A DNA stretch of 64,000 nucleotides from CAZXEU01 sp965207385 (GTDB lineage: Bacteria > Bacteroidota > Rhodothermia > Rhodothermales > Bin80): NCBI GenBank assembly GCA_965207385.1, contig CBDBLZ010000021.1:806001-870000 (forward strand), in the 5' to 3' direction. The notes below the pieces were generated by a model, which did not search any database, had not been told where the DNA came from, and saw only the letters and a list, made by a program, of their open reading frames with translations. Numbering within the stretch: position 1 is the stretch's first letter; each line of letters opens with the position of its first letter. The translations under genes were made by a program, and so were the position numbers. Positions 47,831 to 56,263 of the stretch are shown in pieces.

Positions 47831-48097
47831 TCAGCTTTCGGCCAGAATTTCGCGGTTGTATCGCAGCGCCTCGATATATGCGAGACAGGCCGTAGCTCGG
47901 GACTGCATCACAGAAATACTATTCCGATTCCTGATCGCGTGGCACGTCCGTTCCATGTCCTGGACCGAGACTTCTATCGGTCCGGTAAACGGCTTCGGAA
48001 GCGGGTCATCCCACTGCGGCCCGCGCTGCTTTGCCAGCATCGATGCGCCTAAAGTGAATAGAGCGATTAGACATACGAGAATTGCAGTGCGTCGCAT
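47831..48097 (-). CDS. Small secreted protein with paired cysteines
   Basis: 88 residues from ATG 48097. The start is set by the best Shine-Dalgarno I see in the window (GGGAGG four bases before ATG) and by a signal peptide MRRTAILVCLIALFTLGASMLA. The mature part (about 65 residues) is proline- and charge-rich and has two cysteines 16 residues apart (RTCHAIRNRN..., TACLAYI) that could form a disulfide. An upstream-extended frame to 48331 is not supported. No family recognised. It sits 144 bases after propeller C in the opposite direction. Confidence 0.6.
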   Translation of the reverse strand: MRRTAILVCLIALFTLGASMLAKQRGPQWDDPLPKPFTGPIEVSVQDMERTCHAIRNRNSISVMQSRATACLAYIEALRYNREILAES

Positions 48098-49467
48098 GGA
48101 TCCTCCCAGGTTGGGTTTGGAGTACTCGGAGTCCGTTCTCCCGCACGAATAGCGGGAAAAAGGCGCTGGCACGACGACTCGGAATTCGTTAGCGCTGGCC
48201 CCGGCTAGGTCAGAAGTTCCACGAATGTCCGCGGGAACAGGTTTCTCTTGTTTGGCAGGTATGGGCAATCTCGAGGCGGTCGGACGGCTGCGGCCTCCTA
48301 GGCTATAAGGATGCAGGCTTCCACTATGCATTCATTGCCTGCCGCGAATTCCCAAAGCAACGTTCCAGGTGAAGCGCCGCCTTGGCCTTGCGTGGTCCTT
48401 GCGCCGCTGCATCCAATCGCCTCTTGGCTCTTCCGTAGAGTGCGCAGGGCATGCACTCGATTTTTCGGTCGTAGATACCTATTGGTCACGCACCTCCAAA
48501 GGCTTCTCGCGCGACCCGATGGACAGCGCATGACTTTGGAAAAGTACAGCCTGCTGCGTTCTGTGCTAATGAGCAGGCAGAATTCTTGCCGTGGCTCATT
48601 GCAGCGGCAGGTTTCTGCCTCCGCACCAATGGATAGCGGTGACTCAATGCCGCCTGCAATCGACGCTGGGTGGCTGCAGATCAGGGACCACCTGTACTGT
48701 CCATAGAAGGCGCGTGCCTGGCACTGCGACGCCTTCCACATTGCTCCGAAAGCCGCGCCCCAAGGACAGAGCCTGGCCGATCCCTCGGGGTCATCGCAAG
48801 CGGATTCGCCAAGGAATACCGGCAGATGGTCGTTTCAAGGAATCGATGGACGGCTTGCCGGTGCAGCCACTTACGTAGAAACCAGGACTATGGGGGCTTG
48901 AGTGAAACGTGTTTCAAATGCTTTGCGGACGGCTGCATTCGCATGCCACGAAAACTCACGCGAGCCTAGAATTGAATTCCAGTCCGAATCAGTGAAGGCC
49001 TTCAGCGTGAGCCTCAGCAGCCAGGACTGGTGTACTTCGTGCAGATGGCGAGCGTCTTGTTGCACCAATAACCACCAGGGCCTGCACGTAGGTGCTTCGA
49101 AGGGGTGCTGCTCAAGCGGGGTGCACGGAGTCCATCTTCCAGCCTCGTGGGCCTATTGCGCAACTGCCTGAAGTACCGCCCGTATCGTATAGACATAGGG
49201 GCTAGTCTGAATTACAGCTTGGCTGCGCGTTACACCTCGATTGCCCCGGCAGACCGGAGTATTAACCTGCTGCGCGGGGCATCCTTTTCGCGGCCCTGAT
49301 ACGCTGGTTGATGATCCATGCGCGTGGGAATAACTGCTACAACCAAGAGTCCTGTAACTCGAGCGAATTCGCGTCCGGCCTTGGCCGGTGGTTTTCGACG
49401 AATGCGAATAGGGCCCGCTTGCAGTCAGTATGGAGCTGCAACAAATGAATCTGGTCCGTCCCTGGCT
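48098..49467. other. 1.4-kb gene-poor region
   Basis: No convincing gene on either strand: the longest frames (131-147 residues near 48.3-48.7 kb) have no signal peptide, domain or plausible codon use. It contains a near-palindrome TGAAAC-GT-GTTTCA at 48903-48916. It may be regulatory, degenerate, or hold a small RNA. A longer TonB-receptor start at 49318 would extend into it. Confidence 0.45.
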
Positions 49468-51690
49468 ATGGCCTCATGGCTCAGCGTGATGATGCTGGCC
49501 ATCGCGCTCCCTCTTGATGCAGCAGGCCAGCCGATCCCGTGGGCGGTCGTTCGCGGTAGCGTAACCGACGGCGCCGGCGTGCCGCTGAAATTCGTGAACG
49601 TGCAGATTGCCGGTTCCACAGACGGAGCGGCTACAGCGGCGGATGGCTGGTTTGAATTCCGGACGCGCCATCGCGGCGAGCAGCAAATCCGGGCTACGAT
49701 GATCGGCTTCGAAGACCACCTGGAGTCGGTATTCCTTTCGTCGGGCGACACGGTAACCGTTGGCATCCTTCTTCGAAAAGCTCTCGTCAGACTGGACGAG
49801 ACAATCGTCGAAGCGGACGCATACACCACAGGTGACGCCGAGACGGCCACGCTCAATACGCTGGAGGTAGTTACAACCGCGGGCGCGGCTGCAGACATAT
49901 TTCAGGCAATAAAGACGTTTCCGGGCCTTGCAATGGTAGACGAAGGAGCGGGGCTCTTCGTTCGTGGCGGCGACGTGAGTGAAACCGTCGTCCTTCTGGA
50001 CCAGGCCACCGTGACGCACCCGTACAAGTTCGAGTCCCCCACCGGTGGCGTGTTCGGGACCATATCCCCATTCCTGGTGCGAGGCACGGTGTTCTCGGCC
50101 GGTGGATTCTCCGCCAAGTACGGAAACGCGCTCTCAGCTATTCTCGCGATGGACAGCCAGGATTTGCCTCCGGCACAGCAGTACACTCTGGGCCTCGGGA
50201 TCGCGGCCGCATCAGTGGCGGCGCACGTTCCACTGGTGTCCCGAAGATTGGGATTGCGTTTTACGGGCAACCGCAGCTTTACAGGCACGATGTTTCGGCT
50301 CAACGGCCAGAAAGATCAGTTCGTGACTACGCCGAGGAGTCTCGACGGGAATTTGAGTGTCATTTACCAGTATTCGCCCACCGGTCGCGTGAAGCTGTTC
50401 AATTTCGTCACCGATGAATCGGTGGGGGTGTTCGTTCCGGAGCCCTCATTCGATGGCATCTACCGCGGCGAGACAACCAGCTGGCTTCACAACATCCAAT
50501 GGACGGATGTTCTCGGGCTATGGTTTGTGCAAGCCAGCGCCTCGCTTGGTCGTTATGCAGCTCGGCAGCAGCTTGGAGGCCTTGATCTGCAGCCTGGCGA
50601 CGACACATACAAGCTTCGAATTGATGCCGAGCACGAGTACAATCGGCGCCTTAGCCTGCGCGTCGGCGCCGAGGCGGAACGCACCACAGGCCACGTTGTG
50701 GGTAGGGTACCGGCGAATGAAAGCGTTCTAGATCCCCGCGCGCAGACACTGTTCTTTGACGATACTGATTCTGCGACGCGCGTCGGATTGTATGGGGAGG
50801 GGGAGCTCGGGCTGGCCAGGCGGCTTGTGCTGGTGGCCGGCACTCGGGCAGATTATCACTCGCTGTCGGATCGCACCACGATCGATCCGCGCCTCTCCTT
50901 GCGATACCTTGTTTCCGGAGCATCGCGTATCCGGCTGGCCTGGGGCCTGTATCGTCAATTCGCTCAGCCTTACCAATTCAGGGCAGCAACCTCGCAGTCT
51001 GCCCTGAAGCCCCAGCTGGCACGCCATTTCATTTTGGGTTGGCATACGGAGCAGGGACCTTGGATGCTTCGGCTGGAGGCGTACCACAAACAGTACCGCA
51101 ATTTGACGCTTGCTGCAAAGGAATCGACCTATTCCAGTTCAGGCGAGGGCAGCTCCCAAGGTCTGGATGTCTTTCTCAAGTACAGCGCCTATCTGGAGAC
51201 CCGCCTGAACGGCTGGATTGCTTACTCGCTGCTTGATTCAAAGCGGTTGCAGAACCGGCACGTAGGTCGTGCGCGCGTGATCGAACAGGGGCCCTCTCCC
51301 TATGACATCACTCACAACCTGACGGTCGTCGGCAAGGTAAGGGTTGCCTGGTATCTGTACGGCAGCGTTACGTTCAGGCATGCCACCGGACGTCCGATTA
51401 CGCCTGTGTTGGACGCCCTTGCTGGAGAAGGCGGGAACTATTATTTGCCCGTCGAGGGACCGCCGGGATCAGAGCGCCTGCCCGACTTCCGCAGATTGGA
51501 TGTGTCGGCCAGTTACTTCCTGCCGCTGGGGGCGCACAATGCCACGGTCTACCTATCCGTTGGCAATACGCTTAACCGGCCTAATGTACTGGATTATGAC
51601 TACTCCCTGGACTATTCCACGCGCAGCGAACGGTCCACGCAGTATCGACGATTCCTCTATTTCGGAGCGGTTATCAATCTCTCACCTTAG
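49468..51690 (+). CDS. TonB-dependent receptor with carboxypeptidase-regulatory-like N-terminus
   Basis: 740 residues from ATG 49468, which begins the signal peptide (WLSVMMLAIALPLDAAGQ); ATG 49318 would add 50 residues. A CarboxypepD_reg-like sandwich (VRGSVTDGAGVPLKFVNVQIAGS, about 27-100) precedes the plug (DIFQAIKTFPGLAMVDEGAGLFVRGGDVSETVVLLDQATV, about 145-190), then a 22-strand-type barrel ending YFGAVINLSP. The final residues are hydrophobic rather than ending in aromatic F. It is not a SusC (no TonB box/SusC plug signature). A TPR protein gene follows after 11 bases. Confidence 0.88.
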   Translation: MASWLSVMMLAIALPLDAAGQPIPWAVVRGSVTDGAGVPLKFVNVQIAGSTDGAATAADGWFEFRTRHRGEQQIRATMIGFEDHLESVFLSSGDTVTVGILLRKALVRLDETIVEADAYTTGDAETATLNTLEVVTTAGAAADIFQAIKTFPGLAMVDEGAGLFVRGGDVSETVVLLDQATVTHPYKFESPTGGVFGTISPFLVRGTVFSAGGFSAKYGNALSAILAMDSQDLPPAQQYTLGLGIAAASVAAHVPLVSRRLGLRFTGNRSFTGTMFRLNGQKDQFVTTPRSLDGNLSVIYQYSPTGRVKLFNFVTDESVGVFVPEPSFDGIYRGETTSWLHNIQWTDVLGLWFVQASASLGRYAARQQLGGLDLQPGDDTYKLRIDAEHEYNRRLSLRVGAEAERTTGHVVGRVPANESVLDPRAQTLFFDDTDSATRVGLYGEGELGLARRLVLVAGTRADYHSLSDRTTIDPRLSLRYLVSGASRIRLAWGLYRQFAQPYQFRAATSQSALKPQLARHFILGWHTEQGPWMLRLEAYHKQYRNLTLAAKESTYSSSGEGSSQGLDVFLKYSAYLETRLNGWIAYSLLDSKRLQNRHVGRARVIEQGPSPYDITHNLTVVGKVRVAWYLYGSVTFRHATGRPITPVLDALAGEGGNYYLPVEGPPGSERLPDFRRLDVSASYFLPLGAHNATVYLSVGNTLNRPNVLDYDYSLDYSTRSERSTQYRRFLYFGAVINLSP

Positions 51691-51701
51691 CACCCGTTGC
51701 G

Positions 51702-52589
51702 ATGCCGAAACAACCAGAATGTCTATCACTACGCAGTCCCGGAGTAATGGCCGGATACCAGCAGATTCCGATACCGATTGCAGACAGGCGGAACCGCGGC
51801 CGATTTGCAGTCGCCATTCTTTTACTTGCGATCATCTTGCCCTCAGGGCTGCTCAGCGCCCAGCCGGCTGACTCTCTGCTGCTGCTTGCTAAGCAGAACC
51901 TTCAGCAAGCGTCGAATGATGGCAGTGTCGACCAGGTTCTGCTAGCCCGCACAATGATTGAGCGAGCGGTCGCCGACGAGAACCTGGCCACGCTAGCACA
52001 TTACTACGCAGGGTATTCCGCGCATCTTCTGGTAGGCCTGCTGACTGGCAATGAGACGAGCGCCTCCAAAGCGGAATTACTCGCATATCTCGATTATGCC
52101 ATCCTGCACCTGGGGCAGGCGACAGAGCGTGACCCGTCATTTGCTGAAGCCTGGGCACTACTGGCCAGCGCGTACGGGCGGAAGATTGGCTTAAGGCCGC
52201 TCCTGGGCATGAGGCTCGGGCCGAGGTCAAGCCGGGCCCAGGAGATGGCCGTTCAGCTTGAGCCGGACAATCCAAGGGTAGTCATGCTTGAGGCTATTGG
52301 CGGCTACAACACTCCAAGGATCTGGGGTGGCAGCAAGACGCAGGCCTTGAGTGGATTTCGCCGTGCGGCACGGCTGTTCGAGGAGGAATCCATCGCGGAT
52401 CCGCTGCAGCCGTCGTGGGGACACAGCGAAGTGTATGCATGGCTGGGCATCGCCTACATGGACAGCGGTGAGTTACCAGAAGCGCGCCAAGCTCTTGAAT
52501 CGGCATTGGAGATCGAACCGGAGTTTGGCTGGGTCAGGTACGAGCTCTTGCCGTCACTTGAGCGACGTGAGCTAGAATCGGCCGAGTGA
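51702..52589 (+). CDS. Exported TPR-like protein, partner of the TonB receptor
   Basis: 295 residues from ATG 51702 (ATG 51747 is an equal choice). A membrane segment or uncleaved signal lies at about 35-53 (FAVAILLLAIILPSGLLSAQ). The rest is helical repeats: TMIERAVADENLATLAHYYAGYSAH, ERDPSFAEAWALLASAYGRK, LEPDNPRVVMLEAIGGY, and the clear TPR WLGIAYMDSGELPEARQALESALEIEPEF. Its position 11 bases after the TonB-receptor gene suggests a shared transcript and task, such as binding of the transported ligand or of a periplasmic partner. Confidence 0.8.
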   Translation: MPKQPECLSLRSPGVMAGYQQIPIPIADRRNRGRFAVAILLLAIILPSGLLSAQPADSLLLLAKQNLQQASNDGSVDQVLLARTMIERAVADENLATLAHYYAGYSAHLLVGLLTGNETSASKAELLAYLDYAILHLGQATERDPSFAEAWALLASAYGRKIGLRPLLGMRLGPRSSRAQEMAVQLEPDNPRVVMLEAIGGYNTPRIWGGSKTQALSGFRRAARLFEEESIADPLQPSWGHSEVYAWLGIAYMDSGELPEARQALESALEIEPEFGWVRYELLPSLERRELESAE

Positions 52590-53418
52590 ACGCGGACCAC
52601 AGCCGGATGAATCTCTGGTGGGGTTGCGCACCTCTGATTGCCGTTTCGGGAACCGGATTGCTCGCATGCCTTCTGTGTTCCCGAGTGCGTACTTGAGCAA
52701 AACGAACGCGAAACAATTTGTCCGGGTGGGTCGGAAAATGACGGTATGATCTGCTCCTCGAACCAGCCGCTCATCCGCATCCTGACGTAGCCACGGTGGC
52801 CCTGGTCGATCCTCTTCGCCCATTTTCCGGCAAGCATCCAGCCGGATACCGGCCGCCAGGCTGCTGAATCCCCGGGCTCTGGCCACGGCCGAAGCGGTTA
52901 TGGAGACATCTTCCTCCGCGGCACGGATGCGACGGGCAACGGGCGCGATCCGGACATGCACGTGCAAGCCGGCCTGGTCGGGCCACGGGTGCCCTAGTGC
53001 CAGCCATTCTAGAATCGCTGCTGCGCGCTTCACTGCACCACGACGCTCCCGGATATGGAGGCGATCAAGTAGCGCATTTCAGTCCGGTTGAGATTCTACT
53101 TGGCAATTGCGTTACCTGGCGACATCTTCCGCCAAGGAACTGGCGGGCTCCGGCAAAAGGAGGCTACCCGCAGGTCTGCGCGTGAGACGACCTTAGATTG
53201 CTCCGCGTCCATTGGACGGTGCGTCGCCGCCAAGGTGCAGGGGATCTGGTTGCCCCAAGCAGGCATTGTAACCACGGCGCATTACAGGCGGCCTGATTCA
53301 CGCCATTTCGCGCTTCCGGTATCCTGATTCGCGCTAAATTTAGCGGTCGGCCCTCGTTCAACCGCACTTGAAAACGTCCGGCGATTTCGGTAATGTTGTA
53401 TGACATAATACAAATCGA
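52590..53418. other. Gene-poor stretch
   Basis: 829 bases with no convincing gene. A minus-strand frame (52572-53033) lacks signal, domain and plausible composition. The 3' end (53391-53413) holds a dyad and possible promoter of the next receptor gene. Confidence 0.45.
53396..53413 (+). repeat. Dyad TTGTAT-N6-ATACAA just before a TonB-receptor start
   Basis: TTGTAT (53396-53401), GACATA, ATACAA (53408-53413). It ends 5 bases before the start codon at 53419, where a ribosome site would lie. A close relative (TTGTATTACATCATAC) is at 63657-63672, upstream of the beta-helix protein. Confidence 0.5.
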
Positions 53419-56253
53419 ATGATTCTCTCCGCCAAGAAGTTCGCAGCCCTAGGCGCCGCTGCGGCACTTGTTGCATTCGCGGTTCTGACCCCGGGTCCTG
53501 CACGTGCCCAGTCCGGCAAGATCACCGGCGTCGTGACGGATGCATCGGGCGAGTCCATGCCCACCGTAAACGTGATCATTGAAGGCACCACGCGCGGGGC
53601 TTCTACGGATGCCGATGGCCGCTATTTCATTCTGAATGTGGAGCCGGGCACATACAGTTTGCGCGCGTCCTTTGTCGGGTTCCGCGCCGTGACGCAGGCC
53701 GAAGTAGTGGTCAACATCAATCGCACGGCTACGGTAGACTTCGTGCTCGAAGAGGCAAGTGTGGAAGGAGAGGAGGTATTGGTGATAGCAACCCGTCCCG
53801 ATGTGGAGAAGGACCAGACCGCCACGCTGGAGATCATCCGCCCGGAGGATGTGGAGCAAATTGCGGGCGTGACGGACCTGTCAGGCGTCCTCGGGCTCCA
53901 GGCCGAGGTTAACGACGGTCACTTCAGGGGAGGGAGGTCTAACGAAGAACTGTACGTGCTGGCGGGCATGGGTATCGTCAATCCCCTGAATTCGTCCCGG
54001 TCCTTTACGCCCATGCTCAGCGCTGTAGAGGAAGTGGAGGTGATCACGAGCGGATTCTCCGCCGAGTACGGCAATGCCATGAGCGGCGTGATCAACATTT
54101 CGACCAAGGAAGGAGGACCAGTATGGAGCAGCCGTGCCGAGGTTCGGACCCGGTTGCCACAGTACAAGCACTTTGGCGGGAGTGTGTTCGATCCGGCCAC
54201 CAATCCGTACATCCGCCTGATGGACAGGCTGGACTGGTGGAAGGCTCCAGATCCCGAGAACGACGACAAGCCTCGCTGGCAGGGAGCCGTGGGGCGTGGA
54301 TTTGGCTCTCGCGTGGACCCGGAAGAGGGTGCCCAGCTTGCCTATGACCTTTGGCGCAGGACGCACCGCGATATCGGATACGAATACAACAACAAGTGGG
54401 ATGGTCTTCTTGATTTCACGCTTGGCGGTCCCTTGTCGGAGCGAAGCCGCCTGTTTGTCGCCACGCAGCTGAGCCGGGTCTGGCCCATGCTGCCTACGCC
54501 GGATGCCGACAGGCAGGCGCAGGTGATGGCCAATCTCGTCTTCAAGCCATCGCCCGGCGTCAAGCTGAAGGTCAGCGGCCTCTTTGGCAGCATTTACCAG
54601 CAGGAGCTCAGCTATTCCGCCGGTGGATTCTACCGGTGGGTTTACGACCGCGTCATCGGCGCCAACAAGGTGCTTGATCGTAGCGCGGGGCTAGGCCTTG
54701 TCTATTCACATGTGCTCAGCGACCGGACCTACTACGAGCTGACGCTCAACGGAATGCATACGAGGCTCGACGAGGGTGTGGACGTGATTTCCCCGGACCG
54801 GTTTCGCGATGACATCTATGATCGCTCCGTCTGGGAACGCCTGTATTGGGAGGACGGGTTTCGCACCGGCGTGATGGATGACGATTTCTTCAATGAGAGG
54901 TCGTGGACCTATTCCGCCGTCGGATTCATCACGAGCCAGATTTCTAACAATCACCAGATAAAGGCGGGACTGCAGGGAAACCTGTACAACATAGATGTAG
55001 AGAACCGGCTTAACCATTCGTCGCAGTCCAGCGCACTGCGCGAATACTACGACGCAAGGCCGTATGAAGGCGCAGTCTACGTCCAGGACAAGATGGAATT
55101 CGAAGGCATGGTCGCCAACGTGGGACTTCGCCTAGATTTCTACGATCAGAACACGGAATACTACGCAGACACGTTTTCTCCATTTCGGGATCCCGACAAC
55201 CCTGCCGTGATCAGCGAATCGTCTGCAGCCACGTCAGAGACCCCCGTTGTTGCCCGGCTTCAGCCGCGTCTTGGCTTTTCATTTCCCATCAGTGAGCGGG
55301 CCGTCTTTCACCTCAACTACGGCAATTACCTGAAACGCCCGGGCCTTGAAAGTCTCATTGGCCGACGGACCACGCTTTTCAATGACAACCTGGGTACGTT
55401 CGAACCTCGGCGCCTGGGAAACCCGCTCCTGAAGCCCGAGGAGACAAAGAGCTACGACGTTGGTCTGGTGCTGGGCGTAGCACGCGGCTTCACGCTCGAT
55501 GTCAGTGGATACTACAAGGATGTAAAGAACCTCATTCAGCGCGTGGTATACATCGATTCCAACGACAACCTCTACGAGACGCTGGGAAACAGGGATTATG
55601 CCAACATCCGTGGCTTCAGCCTGCGGCTGAACAAGCGCCAGGGCCTGGTTTCCGGATCTGTCCGGTATCATTTCTCTGTTGCAACCGGCAAGAATTCGAC
55701 TCCCACGGGCCGGAGCCCGATCATAGACGAGACAAACGAACAGACGCAGCCGCCCAGTCCGCGTGACATCCTGCTCAACTATGACCGGCGCCATGCATTC
55801 GTGTTTGTGGCAGGCATCAACCTGCCCGGCACATGGGGCCCGCGCATTGCCGGAGCGCATCCGCTCGGACGTCTTAGAATCAACTTTCTACAGGATAGCC
55901 GTAGCGGCAGACCCTATACGCCGAGCGAGCTCCTGGGAGACAATTTCGCAAAGCTGAACACGTTACGTGCGCCCTGGGAGCACAATACGGATCTGAAGGT
56001 GACGAAGGGCATCAGGGCCGGAGCGTCGCAACTGGATGTATTTGTCGAAGTCTTCAATCTCTTCAACGCGCGGATTTTCGACTACAACCGGGTGTTCCTG
56101 GACTCCGAGACGCTTCGGCGCTACGAGGAAGGGCGCGACATCGAATACGCGCTTCCCGATAGCAATAACCCCGACTTTGCAGCCCTTCAGACCTTTCGCA
56201 TTTACGACAATGTCCCTCGGTCCGTCCGCTTTGGTCTGGTTGTCCACATTTAG
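53419..56253 (+). CDS. TonB-dependent receptor with CarboxypepD_reg-like domain
   Basis: 944 residues. Signal peptide LVAFAVLTPGPARAQ. The N-terminal domain has ITGVVTDASGESMPTVNVIIEGTTRG and RYFILNVEPGTYSLRASFVGF (about 34-105). The plug region shows FRGGRSNEELYVLAGM, VEEVEVITSGFSAEYGNAMSGVINISTKEGG (about 195-235). The barrel ends with HI. This is an Oar/CirA-like receptor of the kind found beside T9SS-tailed proteins in Rhodothermota-like genomes. The next gene (T9SS-tailed) starts 10 bases after it, then a PorV gene, so this is an operon. Confidence 0.9.
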   Translation: MILSAKKFAALGAAAALVAFAVLTPGPARAQSGKITGVVTDASGESMPTVNVIIEGTTRGASTDADGRYFILNVEPGTYSLRASFVGFRAVTQAEVVVNINRTATVDFVLEEASVEGEEVLVIATRPDVEKDQTATLEIIRPEDVEQIAGVTDLSGVLGLQAEVNDGHFRGGRSNEELYVLAGMGIVNPLNSSRSFTPMLSAVEEVEVITSGFSAEYGNAMSGVINISTKEGGPVWSSRAEVRTRLPQYKHFGGSVFDPATNPYIRLMDRLDWWKAPDPENDDKPRWQGAVGRGFGSRVDPEEGAQLAYDLWRRTHRDIGYEYNNKWDGLLDFTLGGPLSERSRLFVATQLSRVWPMLPTPDADRQAQVMANLVFKPSPGVKLKVSGLFGSIYQQELSYSAGGFYRWVYDRVIGANKVLDRSAGLGLVYSHVLSDRTYYELTLNGMHTRLDEGVDVISPDRFRDDIYDRSVWERLYWEDGFRTGVMDDDFFNERSWTYSAVGFITSQISNNHQIKAGLQGNLYNIDVENRLNHSSQSSALREYYDARPYEGAVYVQDKMEFEGMVANVGLRLDFYDQNTEYYADTFSPFRDPDNPAVISESSAATSETPVVARLQPRLGFSFPISERAVFHLNYGNYLKRPGLESLIGRRTTLFNDNLGTFEPRRLGNPLLKPEETKSYDVGLVLGVARGFTLDVSGYYKDVKNLIQRVVYIDSNDNLYETLGNRDYANIRGFSLRLNKRQGLVSGSVRYHFSVATGKNSTPTGRSPIIDETNEQTQPPSPRDILLNYDRRHAFVFVAGINLPGTWGPRIAGAHPLGRLRINFLQDSRSGRPYTPSELLGDNFAKLNTLRAPWEHNTDLKVTKGIRAGASQLDVFVEVFNLFNARIFDYNRVFLDSETLRRYEEGRDIEYALPDSNNPDFAALQTFRIYDNVPRSVRFGLVVHI

Positions 56254-56263
56254 GTCTGCCGTG

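Noticed and set aside
48298..48741. Frames of 131-147 residues on both strands
   Set aside because: Both strands are open at once, which is typical of GC-rich non-coding DNA; neither has a recognisable domain.
52572..53033. 153-residue minus-strand frame in the gene-poor stretch
   Set aside because: No signal peptide, domain or plausible composition, and the end overlaps the TPR gene.
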